Below, piece after piece: positions 43,294 through 52,681 of a stretch of 64,000 nucleotides of DNA (its first letter is position 1; every line of letters starts with the position of its first letter). Location of the stretch: assembly GCF_024758705.1 (NCBI RefSeq), contig NZ_CP096971.1, forward strand, positions 2,108,001-2,172,000, given 5' to 3'. The notes below the pieces were generated by a model. It saw nothing but the letters and a program-made list of their open reading frames with translations, had not been told where the DNA came from and did no database searches. Source of the DNA: Sphingomonas sp. SUN019. GTDB taxonomy: Bacteria; Pseudomonadota; Alphaproteobacteria; Sphingomonadales; Sphingomonadaceae. The translations under genes were made by a program, and so were the position numbers.

Positions 43294-46200
43294 ATGCTGG
43301 GGCCGGTGCGGCGTGCGCTCGCTCGCGGACAGCGCCCGCAGGCCGCCGTCCTCGCGCGGATCGCGCTGCGCCGGGCCGATCCTGCGGCGGCGCCCGCGCT
43401 GGCCGCGGCGTTGCTCGACCTGTTCAACGCCGCGCCCTATCCGGCCGGGGTCGCGATCGCGCTGCGGGCGGCGCGGCGGTATCGCGAGCTGGCGCCGGGC
43501 GAAGCGCGGCGACTGTTCCGGCTGCTCGACCGCACGGGCCGCCCCGGCCTGGTAGACCGTTACGTCCCCCTGCTGACGCGCTGGCTGGCGCAGAGCGACC
43601 TGCCGATCCGCCGCGCGATGATCGCGATCTGGTCGACCGGGCGGCATCAGGCGCTGGTCGATTTCGTGCGGCGCGAGCGGCCGGCCAAGCTGGCTGACCC
43701 GCAGACGTTTCGCTTCTTTGCCGAACGATCGATCCACTTCGGCGATCACGGCCCGGCAGCGCCCGTGCTAGCCGAGTTGCTGGCGGCCGTTCCGCATGAC
43801 GAGGTGATCCGGCACGCGCTGATCCGCGGCCTGATCGAGCGCCGCGCGTTTGCGGAAGCGGCGCAGATCGTGGTCGCCGCCCGGTCCGGCGCAGAGGCGC
43901 GTGTTTCGCTCGACGATCTGGGCGCGGCGATCGTCGACGCGCTGGACGACGGGGCGTCCGCGGCGATGCTGGCCGACATCCGCGTGGCGCTGGAGACGAT
44001 CGTCGCGCTCGACCCCGAGAATCCGGTGGTCGACGATATCGCGCGCGCGCTTCCGCAGCCGTCCTCGGATGCGGCGACCGCGTCGCCCGGGCCACCGCGC
44101 GCGCTGAGCATCGTGCGTGCGCCTATCGCCGCCGTTCCGGCAAAGCTTGTGAAACCAAGGCGGCAATGGATCGACACGTCCGAGCTGGCGGTCGCCATTT
44201 CCGACCTGGCGCGACACCCTGTCCGGTCGCCCGAATCGATCGCATTGCGCCGCCGCATCGAAAATATCCTGGCGACCGCCGACCTGCCGACGATCGCGCC
44301 GTTGCTCGATCGGTTGCTGGCGGTCGCACCGCGTTTCGCGCATCAAATCGCGGCGCGGTTCGCCGATCCCGAAGACGGGGTCGCCTTGTTCGCAGGCCTC
44401 GATCCACGGCTGCCGCTGGCGGTCTGGCGCGCGGCGATGGCGCTGGCGGAGCGCGCCGGGGCGAATGGTGCATTGGCCGGATTCGCGCTGCGCGTCGCCA
44501 GCAAGGACGATGTTCCGCTGTCCGCGTTGCAGCGCGTCAGCAGCACCGTCGCGCGGGCCTGCGACGCCGATTCGCTCGACGCCTTCTGGGTCAGCGCGGC
44601 AGAATCAGCGCGGTCGCTGACGGTGGGCATCGCCGGGCTTCGCGCCTTGTTCGGCGCGCCGGTCAGTCCGGGCTTCTACGTCATCGCCGCCGGTCTGTTC
44701 GACGGATCGCTGCGCGACGACGACGATCCCGCGCGGCTGGTCGAGGCGACCCGGCTGATCCTGGCGCGCGGTTGGCGGTGGAGCGACGCCGAGCCGATCG
44801 CCGATGCAACGATCGATCCCACGCTGCCCGCGCCCATGGCGCTGTGGCTCCGCGCGGTGATCGACTGGGCGCAGGGGGATCGCGTCGCCGCGCTGCGGCA
44901 CCTGGACGAAGGGGTCGCGCTGGCCGCCCCGGACGCGCCCGTATCGTTCGTGGCCGAACGCGCGCTCATCAACTGGCGTTTCGGGCATTGGGGCGCGGCG
45001 GCGGCGGACCTGCCCGCGCTGGACATCAGCCGATTGCGCGGCGTCCATACCCGCCTGGCCGAGGTCGCGGCGTTTGCCGCGGTGACGCCGCTCGCCCCCG
45101 ATGCGACCTATCCCGAATGCCTGATCGATACGATCTTCGACCGCGCGCCGACCACGTCGTATCAGCCCGTGCCGGGCAGCGTCGCCACGATCGTCACCGC
45201 GCTGGCCGCGGGGGGCAGTGAAAAGCAGGCAGTGTCGGTCGTGACCGCGCTGACGCGGGAACCGCGGGTCGCAGCGCAGACGATGTTCGTCCGATCGCTC
45301 GATTCCGAGCTGCACGCCTTCTTCCTGCCGCGCGTCATCGCGGCGGGCGTGCCGCATCTGGCGTTCGGCGATCGGCCGGTCGATGTGGCGGCGGTGCTGG
45401 CCGAAACCGGCGACGGCGCGGATTCGCCGCTGGCGGCGGCGCTGACGTCCCTGTCCGACTGGTTGCGCAGCTCGATCGGCCAGTTGGTGCCGCTGCTGCG
45501 CGAAGCGCGTCCGGCGGTGGCGCATATCCGGCAGGACTATGTCGCCGCGGCGCTCGCCTGCGTGTTGGCGGGGGTGCCGCGCATCCTGCTGCACCGCGGA
45601 TCGCTGTCACCGGATTATTGGGATCTGCGTCCGTCGCAGGTGCTGGCGCGGGTGCGGCCGATGCGGCACGCGTACCGCCGGTTGCTCGACTGGCCCGGCT
45701 TCGCCTTCGTCAACAATTCCGCCGCCGGTCTCGACAGCGATCGCGCCTGGCTGGAGCGCGACGATTCGGATCGTTTCCATCTGGTCCACAATATCGTCGA
45801 CTTCGCGCAGCTTGGGCATAACGAGGGGCCGAACGCGCCGTTGCGCGCGTCACTCGGCATCCCGGCCGCTGCGCCGGTCATCGGCGCGGCGTTTCGTTTC
45901 CAGAAAGTGAAGCGGCCGATGTTGTGGCTCCAGGCCGCGCGCGCGCTGCTGACGCGGCGGCCCGATGCACATTTCCTGATCGTCGGCGACGGCGAGTTGC
46001 GCGAGGAGATGACGGCTTTCGCCGCCGCCGCGGGCTTTTCGGACCGGCTGCACTTGCCCGGCACGATCGACGACGTCGGTGCGTGGTATCGCGCGATGAC
46101 GATCGCGCTGCTGACCTCGGATCGCGAAGGATTGCCCAACCTGCTGATCGAGGCGCAGCATTTCGGCGTGCCCGTGCTTTCCACCGACGTTGGGGGCGCG

Positions 46201-46410
46201 CGCGAGACGATGGACGTCGGGGTCACCGGCCGGCTGGTTCCGGCCACGGCGACAGCGGAACAGATTGCGGATACGATCGACGCGATGCTCGACGATCCCG
46301 CATGGTGTCGGGCGGCGCGCGACGCTGCACCGGCGTACGTCCACGAACGGTTCGGGGCGGATACCGCGGTGGCGCGGCTGATGCGGCTGTACGGCTTCGA
46401 TGCGGACTGA
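43294..46410 (+). CDS. Large fusion: helical-repeat domain plus GT4 glycosyltransferase
   Basis: Protein of 1038 residues. The first 590 or so are Ala/Arg-rich helices in repeating pairs without a named family, probably an alpha-solenoid. A linker near 620 leads into a GT-B fold (ATIVTALAAGGSEKQAVSVV). Its donor domain has IGAAFRFQKVKRP near 852 and the E-x7-E motif SDREGLPNLLIEAQHFGVPVLS near 945. It lies in one operon with a nucleotide-sugar dehydrogenase (11-base overlap) and a sulfotransferase-like gene, so it most likely builds a surface glycan. The solenoid may bind a partner or the acceptor. No signal peptide. Confidence 0.82.
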   Translation: MLGPVRRALARGQRPQAAVLARIALRRADPAAAPALAAALLDLFNAAPYPAGVAIALRAARRYRELAPGEARRLFRLLDRTGRPGLVDRYVPLLTRWLAQSDLPIRRAMIAIWSTGRHQALVDFVRRERPAKLADPQTFRFFAERSIHFGDHGPAAPVLAELLAAVPHDEVIRHALIRGLIERRAFAEAAQIVVAARSGAEARVSLDDLGAAIVDALDDGASAAMLADIRVALETIVALDPENPVVDDIARALPQPSSDAATASPGPPRALSIVRAPIAAVPAKLVKPRRQWIDTSELAVAISDLARHPVRSPESIALRRRIENILATADLPTIAPLLDRLLAVAPRFAHQIAARFADPEDGVALFAGLDPRLPLAVWRAAMALAERAGANGALAGFALRVASKDDVPLSALQRVSSTVARACDADSLDAFWVSAAESARSLTVGIAGLRALFGAPVSPGFYVIAAGLFDGSLRDDDDPARLVEATRLILARGWRWSDAEPIADATIDPTLPAPMALWLRAVIDWAQGDRVAALRHLDEGVALAAPDAPVSFVAERALINWRFGHWGAAAADLPALDISRLRGVHTRLAEVAAFAAVTPLAPDATYPECLIDTIFDRAPTTSYQPVPGSVATIVTALAAGGSEKQAVSVVTALTREPRVAAQTMFVRSLDSELHAFFLPRVIAAGVPHLAFGDRPVDVAAVLAETGDGADSPLAAALTSLSDWLRSSIGQLVPLLREARPAVAHIRQDYVAAALACVLAGVPRILLHRGSLSPDYWDLRPSQVLARVRPMRHAYRRLLDWPGFAFVNNSAAGLDSDRAWLERDDSDRFHLVHNIVDFAQLGHNEGPNAPLRASLGIPAAAPVIGAAFRFQKVKRPMLWLQAARALLTRRPDAHFLIVGDGELREEMTAFAAAAGFSDRLHLPGTIDDVGAWYRAMTIALLTSDREGLPNLLIEAQHFGVPVLSTDVGGARETMDVGVTGRLVPATATAEQIADTIDAMLDDPAWCRAARDAAPAYVHERFGADTAVARLMRLYGFDAD

Positions 46411-47683
46411 GGAGCCACGCCGCCCGCACATCGCCGTGGTGGGTCTGGGCTATGTCGGGCTTCCGCTGGCGGTGGCACTGGCGAAGCAATTCACGGTCAC
46501 CGGATACGATGTCGACGCGGGGCGGATCGCGGAGCTGCGCGCGCATCACGACCGGACGAACGAGATCGACCCGGCACTGCTCGCGGCGTCGGCACTGCGG
46601 CTGACCGGCGACCCCGCCGACGCGCGCGGCGCGGATATCTTCATCGTCACGGTGCCGACCCCGGTCGATGCGGACAATCGCCCCGATCTCGGCGCGGTGA
46701 TGAGCGCCACGCGCACCGTCGCTGCGCTGATCGAAGCCGGACGCGAGCAGATCGTCGTCTACGAAAGCACCGTCTATCCCGGCGTCACGGAGGATGAATG
46801 CGGACCGCTGATCGAAGCGGTCTCGGGCCTGACGCGCGGGCGCGATTTCTTCCTCGGCTATTCCCCCGAACGGATCAATCCGGGCGACCGCGAACACGCG
46901 ATCGAGCGCATCACGAAGGTGGTGGCGGGTGAGAACGCGGCTGTCACGTCGCAACTGACCGCGATCTACGGCGCGATCACCAGCGGCGGCGTGTTCGTGG
47001 CCGCCTCGATCAAGGCTGCGGAAGCCGCCAAGGTGATCGAGAATGCGCAGCGCGACATCAACATCGCCTTCATCAACGAAGTGACGCAGATCTTTTCGCG
47101 GGTCGGCCTGTCGATCTGGGACGTGCTGGACGCGGCGCGCACGAAGTGGAATTTCCTCGACTTCCGCCCCGGGCTGGTCGGCGGACACTGCATCGGGGTC
47201 GACCCCTTCTATCTCTCGCACCTGGCGCAGCGGCTGGGGCACGAACCGCGCGTGATTCTGTCCGGGCGCACGCTGAACGACACGATGGGCGGCTGGGTCG
47301 CCAACCGCATCCACGCGCTGCGCGACGGCCGCGCGGGGCGCGTGCTGATCTTGGGCCTGACGTTCAAGGAAAACGTGCCCGACATCCGCAATTCGCGCGT
47401 GATCGACGTGATCGCGCGGCTGCGGGCGCTGGGTCATGACGTGTCCGTCCACGATCCGCTTGCCGATCCGGAGGCGGCGCTGGAGCATTATGGGCTGGAA
47501 CTGGTTCCGGACCCTTCGGCGTCGGACTATGACGTGATCGTGCTGGCGGTGGCGCACGCAGCGTTTGTCGCGATGGACGACGACAGCGTCATGCGCATGG
47601 TGTCCCCCGGCGGGCTGGTGTTCGACCTGAAGGGGTGCTGGCGCGGCCGCTCGTTCGGCGCGCTGCCGGTCCATTCGCTTTAG
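46400..47683 (+). CDS. UDP-sugar 6-dehydrogenase (VipA/TviB/WbpA type)
   Basis: NAD-dependent nucleotide-sugar dehydrogenase of 427 residues that oxidises the C6 of a UDP-sugar, probably UDP-N-acetylglucosamine or -galactosamine, to the uronic acid. The Rossmann motif is VVGLGYVGLPLA (about 14-25), followed by VPTPVD near 91 and the catalytic Cys in GGHCIGVDPFYL near 262. The NEIDPALL loop and overall similarity to TviB favour an N-acetylated sugar over UDP-glucose. It overlaps the glycosyltransferase gene by 11 bases and precedes the sulfotransferase-like gene by 18. Confidence 0.92.
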   Translation: MRTEEPRRPHIAVVGLGYVGLPLAVALAKQFTVTGYDVDAGRIAELRAHHDRTNEIDPALLAASALRLTGDPADARGADIFIVTVPTPVDADNRPDLGAVMSATRTVAALIEAGREQIVVYESTVYPGVTEDECGPLIEAVSGLTRGRDFFLGYSPERINPGDREHAIERITKVVAGENAAVTSQLTAIYGAITSGGVFVAASIKAAEAAKVIENAQRDINIAFINEVTQIFSRVGLSIWDVLDAARTKWNFLDFRPGLVGGHCIGVDPFYLSHLAQRLGHEPRVILSGRTLNDTMGGWVANRIHALRDGRAGRVLILGLTFKENVPDIRNSRVIDVIARLRALGHDVSVHDPLADPEAALEHYGLELVPDPSASDYDVIVLAVAHAAFVAMDDDSVMRMVSPGGLVFDLKGCWRGRSFGALPVHSL

Positions 47684-47701
47684 ACGGAGCATAAGCGTTC
47701 G

Positions 47702-48775
47702 ATGACGGATAGCAGTACCGGCCGCCCGCGATTGATCCTCCACGCCGGACTCGGCAAGACCGGGTCGTCGGCGATCCAGAAGTACCTGCGCGACCATGCC
47801 GCGACGCTGTCGGCGGAGGGCGTGAACTATCTGGGGATGCAGATCGAGCGGCCGGTGCGCGACGCGCTCGATTTCAGTGCCGGAGACAATATCGCGGACG
47901 CCCTGACGACCCCGCCGGGGGAGGGCCAGCATGTCCGTGATCGCCTGTTGACGCTGTTGCGCACCAAGATCGCCGCGGCCCCCGCCGCCCATACGCATGT
48001 CTGGAGCCAGGTCAGCCTGTCGGGCGCGGCCGATCTGATGCGCCCGGTGATCGACGAACTCGCGCGCGGGCTGGACGTCACGGTCATTCTGTATTTCCGG
48101 CACAAGGCCGACTGGCTGGCGTCGGCTTATGCGCAATGGGGGATCAAGCATAAGACCTATCCCGGCCCGATGCGGTCGTTCGCCGAATTCCTGCCGCTCG
48201 CCGACAAATGGGGGGCGGACTATCGGCGTGTGATCGACAGCTGGCGCGCGGTCGCGGGCGCGACGGTCGAAATCCGATCCTATGACATGGTGGACGACGT
48301 CGTCGCCGATTTCCTGACGGCGACCGGCATCGCCAGCGATTCCCCTTCGGACGGCAGCGGCGATCGTCATTACGTCACCCCCGACGACGCGGTGCTGACG
48401 CTGTTCAAACTGCATCAGGGCCAGACCGACGACACCGCGCTGCCCGGCGATCTGGCGCTGCTGTTCGATGCGCTGGGGCTGGCGAACAGGACGCATCGCG
48501 AGGTCGATCCGGACATCTCGATCCCCGCCGGGGAAGAATGGGATCGCTTCGTCGCGTCGCTGGAACCCGAGATGCAACAGCTTCGCGACGCGTTCGGCAT
48601 GGACTTCTCGGTGCGGCCGAGAGCCGCCACGGTGGCCGCGCCCGCCCCCGCCAAGATCGTTCCGGTGCTGATCGAGATGATTCTCGCGCTGCACCGGCGG
48701 ATCGAGCAACTGGAGCGCAAGCACCGCGCCCGCACGCTGCCGCCCGGACCACGCGGCCCGCGCCGGGCCGGCTGA
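47702..48775 (+). CDS. Sulfotransferase-like protein
   Basis: P-loop protein of 357 residues. HAGLGKTGSSAIQKYL (about 14-29) matches the PAPS 5'-phosphosulfate loop (GxxKTGTT-like). YFRHKADWLASAY near 137 fits the 3'-phosphate motif, with Arg followed by Ser eight residues on. The C-terminal 40 residues are a Pro-rich linker and a short coiled coil with a basic tail. Last gene of the glycan operon; it likely sulfates the polymer or a glycolipid using PAPS. The cysNC-cysD-cysQ genes that make PAPS and remove PAP are also in this window. Identity of the acceptor is unknown. Confidence 0.78.
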   Translation: MTDSSTGRPRLILHAGLGKTGSSAIQKYLRDHAATLSAEGVNYLGMQIERPVRDALDFSAGDNIADALTTPPGEGQHVRDRLLTLLRTKIAAAPAAHTHVWSQVSLSGAADLMRPVIDELARGLDVTVILYFRHKADWLASAYAQWGIKHKTYPGPMRSFAEFLPLADKWGADYRRVIDSWRAVAGATVEIRSYDMVDDVVADFLTATGIASDSPSDGSGDRHYVTPDDAVLTLFKLHQGQTDDTALPGDLALLFDALGLANRTHREVDPDISIPAGEEWDRFVASLEPEMQQLRDAFGMDFSVRPRAATVAAPAPAKIVPVLIEMILALHRRIEQLERKHRARTLPPGPRGPRRAG

Positions 48776-48778
48776 CCG

Positions 48779-51064
48779 TCAGACGAAGCCGTCGCCGGTC
48801 ACTTCGCAATATCCGGCCAGACCAGGGTCGCTGCTGGACTGCGCCAGCCACAGGTCGAACAGGCCCGGCTCGATCCGCCAGCGGCCATCCGCGGCGACCA
48901 GCGCGAGCGCGTCGCGCGACAATTCTATCGAGACCTTCGCCTCCGCCCCCGCGGCCAGCGTTATCCGGCGAAACCCCTTCAGCAACCGCACCGGGCGGGT
49001 GCGGCTCGCCACGCGATCGCGGACGTAGAGCTGGAGCAGCGCCTCGCCGCGCCGCCCGCCGATATTGCGCACGGTCGCGCCGACCTCGATCCGGTCGGGA
49101 CTCATACGTACGACCGACAGGCCCGACAGCGCGAAAGCGGTGTAGCCCAACCCGTGCCCGAAACCGTACAGCGCGCGATCGGCGCCGTCGCGCCAGTGCG
49201 CCGCGCCGGGCTTCATCGGCTCCACATCGGGCGCGGGCCGCCCGGTCGTCCGCCGGTCGTAGCTCCACGGCTGCTGCCCCGTCGCCAGCGGAAAACTGAC
49301 CGGCAGCCGCCCGGCCGGCTCCGCCACGCCGAACAGCACGTCCGCCACCGCATCGCCCGCCGCCTCGCCCAGGAACCAGGTGGCGAGGATCGCATCGGCG
49401 TCGCGCACCGCGCCGTGCAGCGCCAGCGCGCGCCCGTGCCGCAGCAGCACGACGACCGGATTGCCGACGCGCGCGACCGCCTCCGCCAGCGCCTGTTGCG
49501 CTGGCGGCACCACGATGTCGACGCGGCTGTTGCCCTCACCCGACATGTCGCCCGCCTCCCCGATCGCGAGCAGAATCACGTCCGCCGCACGCGCGGCCGC
49601 TACCGCGCGATCGATCCCGCCGGGTGATGGTTCGTGGACGCCGCTGCCCGGCTCGATCGTCAGCGCCTTCGTGAAGCGCCCGATGCCGGTCGCCAGATCG
49701 GTCCCGTCCGCCGCCGCTCCGGCGAACGACCACGGTCCGTTCAGGTTTGCGCGATCCGCACCGAACGGGCCGATCAGCGCGACCTTCGCCCCGCGCGCGA
49801 GCGGCAAAACCCCGCGCTCGTTCTTCAGCAGCACGATCGACCGCGTCGCGACCTCCCGCGCCAGACGGCGGATCGCCGGACGGAGTGTCTCGCGGCGTTC
49901 GGCGCGCACGTCGAGCGAGCGGTACGGATCGTCGAACAGCCCCAGCGCCTCCTTCAGCGCCAGCACGCGGCGCACCGCCTGATCGACCCGCGCCATCGGC
50001 ACCGCGCCCGACGCGACCAGCGCGGGCAGATGCGCGTTGAACAATCCGCTCTGCATCGACACATCGATCCCGGCCAAGATCGCCAACCGCGCGGCATCGG
50101 CCTCATCCACCGCATAGCCGTGCGCGATCAGCTCGCGATCGGCGTCGTAATCGGGCACGCAAACCCCGGTAAAGCCCAGTTCGCCGCGCAGCAGATCGGT
50201 CAGCAGATGGTGGTTGGCGGTCGCAGGCACTCCATTCACGTCGGTGAACGACGCGATCGTCGCGCCCGCCCCCGCGGCGAAGGCGGCGGCGAACGGTGGC
50301 AGGAACGTCTCGCGCAGTTCCGCCTCAGACAGATCGACCGCGGCGTATTCCATGCCCCCGCGCACCGCTGCATAGCCCGCGAAATGTTTCGGCGTCGCCA
50401 GCAGCGCGTCGGCGCGTTTCAGATCCGGCCCCTGAAACCCGCGCACGCGCGCCGCGGCGAGCAGCCGGTTCAGGTGCACGTCCTCCCCCGCTCCCTCCGC
50501 TACGCGCCCCCAGCGCTGATCGCGCGCCACGTCGACCACGGGCGCAAAGGTCCAGTGCAGTCCGCCCGCGCTGGTCTCACGCGCCACCGCCCGCGCGGCG
50601 CGCTGCGAAAGACCGGGATCGAACGCGGCGGCCTCTGCGAGCGGGATTGGAAATATCGTGCGGCAGCCGTGGATCACGTCGGCGGCGAAGACCAATGGGA
50701 TGCGCAACCGGCTGTTCAGCGCCGCCGCCTGCGCGCGCCGCGCGCCCGCGACGCCGTAGCCGTTGAACAGCATCCCCACTCGCCCGGCACGGATCGCGGC
50801 CAACTGCGCGGCCGCCCCTTGCGCATTGACGACCGGATTGAACACCGCGCCGACCGGGCGGATTTCGTCGTTGAAGCAGGACAATTGCCCCGCTTTCTCC
50901 GCGATCGTCATCGCGGCGATCAGATCATCGATCCGCCGCGCCGCCGCCCCTGCCGGTATCGGCATGCCGATTGCGGCGGCGAGCAGGCCGGTCGCGCGCA
51001 ACACGGCGCGTCGATCGAACGATATCGGATAAAAGGCCACCGTTTGCTGGTAGCGCGAAACCAA
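48779..51064 (-). CDS. Exported GH3 beta-glucosidase
   Basis: GH3 hydrolase of up to 761 residues, paralogous to the enzyme at 1-1914. The N-terminus has a Tat-like signal (FDRRAVLRATGLLAAAIGMP..GAAA). The catalytic barrel shows VIHGCRTIFP, ARDQRWGR and the nucleophile Asp in CVPDYDADREL. The sandwich and a fibronectin-III-like domain (VRNIGGRRGEA, SRTRPVRLLKG) follow. No ATG is available: TTG at 51064 or GTG at 51040 are the candidates, neither with a good ribosome binding site. It converges with the sulfotransferase-like gene, with only 3 bases between stops. Confidence 0.92.
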   Translation of the reverse strand: MVSRYQQTVAFYPISFDRRAVLRATGLLAAAIGMPIPAGAAARRIDDLIAAMTIAEKAGQLSCFNDEIRPVGAVFNPVVNAQGAAAQLAAIRAGRVGMLFNGYGVAGARRAQAAALNSRLRIPLVFAADVIHGCRTIFPIPLAEAAAFDPGLSQRAARAVARETSAGGLHWTFAPVVDVARDQRWGRVAEGAGEDVHLNRLLAAARVRGFQGPDLKRADALLATPKHFAGYAAVRGGMEYAAVDLSEAELRETFLPPFAAAFAAGAGATIASFTDVNGVPATANHHLLTDLLRGELGFTGVCVPDYDADRELIAHGYAVDEADAARLAILAGIDVSMQSGLFNAHLPALVASGAVPMARVDQAVRRVLALKEALGLFDDPYRSLDVRAERRETLRPAIRRLAREVATRSIVLLKNERGVLPLARGAKVALIGPFGADRANLNGPWSFAGAAADGTDLATGIGRFTKALTIEPGSGVHEPSPGGIDRAVAAARAADVILLAIGEAGDMSGEGNSRVDIVVPPAQQALAEAVARVGNPVVVLLRHGRALALHGAVRDADAILATWFLGEAAGDAVADVLFGVAEPAGRLPVSFPLATGQQPWSYDRRTTGRPAPDVEPMKPGAAHWRDGADRALYGFGHGLGYTAFALSGLSVVRMSPDRIEVGATVRNIGGRRGEALLQLYVRDRVASRTRPVRLLKGFRRITLAAGAEAKVSIELSRDALALVAADGRWRIEPGLFDLWLAQSSSDPGLAGYCEVTGDGFV

Positions 51065-51201
51065 TGCGTCTGTCGCGCTCGAGCACGGTCAAGGATGGGA
51101 TCGACGGCATGATCCGTCACACCAGCTTAGAAATTTGCCGCGCCGCATCGGGCAGTTTTCACGCGATAGATTTCTTGGCGCTTCCGGCGTGACTGCCGTT
51201 C

Positions 51202-51236
51202 AAAACCCCGCCAACCCGTAAGGAAGGCGGGGTTTT
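51202..51236 (-). terminator. Intrinsic terminator of tRNA-Val
   Basis: AAAACCCCGCC (51202-51212) and GGCGGGGTTTT (51226-51236) form a perfect 11-bp hairpin. Read on the minus strand it begins just after the encoded CCA end of the tRNA and ends in TTTT. Confidence 0.85.
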
Positions 51237-51239
51237 ATA

Positions 51240-51314
51240 TGGTGGGCGTGGCAAGGATTGAACTTGCGACCCCTGCGATGTCAACACAGTGCTCTACCAC
51301 TGAGCTACACGCCC
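51240..51314 (-). tRNA. tRNA-Val (anticodon GAC)
   Basis: Minus-strand cloverleaf: acceptor GGGCGTG / CACGCCC, D-stem GCTC / GAGC with AGTGGTA loop, anticodon arm CTGTG-TTGACAT-CGCAG, T-arm GCAAG-TTCAATC-CTTGC, discriminator A and an encoded CCA. The anticodon GAC reads GUC/GUU valine codons. Total 75 bases with CCA. It lies downstream of cpdR on the same strand. Confidence 0.96.
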
Positions 51315-51363
51315 CCAATGGGAGGAGCGCCATTAGCCGGGCTTCTCCCCCTGCGCAAGCGAT

Positions 51364-51741
51364 TCAGTTCAGGCCGCTGAACTCACCGATGTCGAACATC
51401 CGGTCGACCTCCAGCACCAGGTCGCGCAGGTGGAACGGTTTGGACAGGACGCGCGCCTGCGGCATCGTCTTGCCCGCCTTCAGCGTGACCGCGGCGAAGC
51501 CGGTGATGAACATCACGCGCATGTCGGGGGCCATCTCGCTCGCCTTCTGCGCGAGTTCGATCCCGTCCATTTCCGGCATGACGATATCGGTCAGCAGCAG
51601 GTCGAACCGTTCGGTTTCGAGCAAGGGAATGGCGGCGGTGCCGCGGTCGACGGAGCTGACTGCGTAGCCTGATTTCTCCAGTGCGCGCGCAAGATATTCG
51701 CGCATCACCTGATCGTCCTCCGCCAGTAAAATCCTGATCAT
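51364..51741 (-). CDS. cpdR: Cell-cycle response regulator CpdR
   Basis: Single receiver domain of 125 residues. RILLAEDDQVMREYLARAL, the phospho-acceptor Asp52 in LLLTDIVMPEMDG, FITGFAAV and VLSKPFHLRDLVLEV match Caulobacter CpdR closely. In its unphosphorylated state CpdR primes ClpXP to degrade cell-cycle factors such as CtrA (through RcdA/PopA). The start is the ATG at MIRILLAEDD; upstream codons give an Arg-rich non-conserved tail. The neighbours, N-formylglutamate amidohydrolase (divergent) and tRNA-Val, fit the usual alphaproteobacterial arrangement. Confidence 0.94.
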   Translation of the reverse strand: MIRILLAEDDQVMREYLARALEKSGYAVSSVDRGTAAIPLLETERFDLLLTDIVMPEMDGIELAQKASEMAPDMRVMFITGFAAVTLKAGKTMPQARVLSKPFHLRDLVLEVDRMFDIGEFSGLN

Positions 51742-51847
51742 TCCGGTCCCCGCGTCACGCGCTCCCCTTATGCGCCGACGCCTTAATATTTTCCAGCCGG
51801 GGACGGCGCATTGCGACGAAGCGCGCACTCCCATAGGCTGCGCGGCG

Positions 51848-52681
51848 ATGAAGCGATCGTTCGATCTGCATGGAGCGGAAACTCCCGACAGCCCGGTCGT
51901 GCTGTCGGTGCCGCACGCAGGCCGCGATTATCCGCTGGAGTTGCGCGCGAGCCTGCGCGCGCCGTTGGGGGCGTTGGTGGCGCTGGAGGATCGCTGCGTT
52001 GATGAACTCGCGCTGGCGGCGCGGGGCGAGGAGACGTTGCTGGTGCAGCGGCTGCCGCGGGCGTGGATCGACCTCAATCGCGGCGAGCATGAGCGCGATC
52101 CGCGGCTGGATGACGGGGCGGCGAGCGGGCATCTGACCGCGAAGGTGCGCAGCGGGCTGGGCATCGTCCCGCGCCGCACAGCGCTGGCGGGCGACCTGTG
52201 GCGACGGCGGTTGGGCGCGGATGAGGTCGAGCGACGGATCGCGTGCGATCACCGGCCGTATCATGCCGCGCTGGGCACCGCGCTCGCGGCGGCGCGCGCG
52301 CGGTTCGGGGTCGCGGTGCTGCTGGACGTGCATTCGATGCCGCCTTTGATCGGCGGCAAGACGCAGATCGTGGTCGGGGACCGGTTCGGCAAGGCGGCGG
52401 CGGCGCGCTTCGTCCACCGGATTGAGGCCGAGGTCGCGCCGTTCGGTCGCGGGCTCGCGCTCAATGCGCCATATCCGGGCGGGCATATTCTGGAACGCCA
52501 TTCGCGCCCCGCGGCGGGTATTCACGGCATCCAGCTTGAGTTCGACCGGACGCTGTATCTCGATCGGGCGCTGGACGCGCTAGGGACCGGGTTCGACGCA
52601 ACGGTGGCGATGCTGCGTGCGGTCATCGATGCGCTGGCCGACGAAGCGCTGGCCGCGCCCTCGGCGCTTGCCGCCGAATAA
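51848..52681 (+). CDS. N-formylglutamate amidohydrolase family protein
   Basis: Enzyme of 277 residues likely to cleave N-formyl-L-glutamate to glutamate and formate, or a related amide. The family signatures are LSVPHAGRDYP (about 22-32), the DLNRGEHERDPRLDD loop near 75 and VLLDVHSMPPLIGG near 158, which supply metal-binding His/Asp residues. No other histidine-degradation gene is near, so a hut role is not assured. It is divergent from cpdR, a common pairing in alphaproteobacteria. The stop TAA runs into the terminator of the opposite-strand sRNA candidate. Confidence 0.9.
   Translation: MKRSFDLHGAETPDSPVVLSVPHAGRDYPLELRASLRAPLGALVALEDRCVDELALAARGEETLLVQRLPRAWIDLNRGEHERDPRLDDGAASGHLTAKVRSGLGIVPRRTALAGDLWRRRLGADEVERRIACDHRPYHAALGTALAAARARFGVAVLLDVHSMPPLIGGKTQIVVGDRFGKAAAARFVHRIEAEVAPFGRGLALNAPYPGGHILERHSRPAAGIHGIQLEFDRTLYLDRALDALGTGFDATVAMLRAVIDALADEALAAPSALAAE

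Noticed and set aside
46223-48724. Long minus-strand ORF of about 833 codons opposite the dehydrogenase and sulfotransferase-like genes
   Set aside because: Antisense shadow with low-complexity Arg/His/Asp composition; the plus-strand genes have full catalytic motifs.
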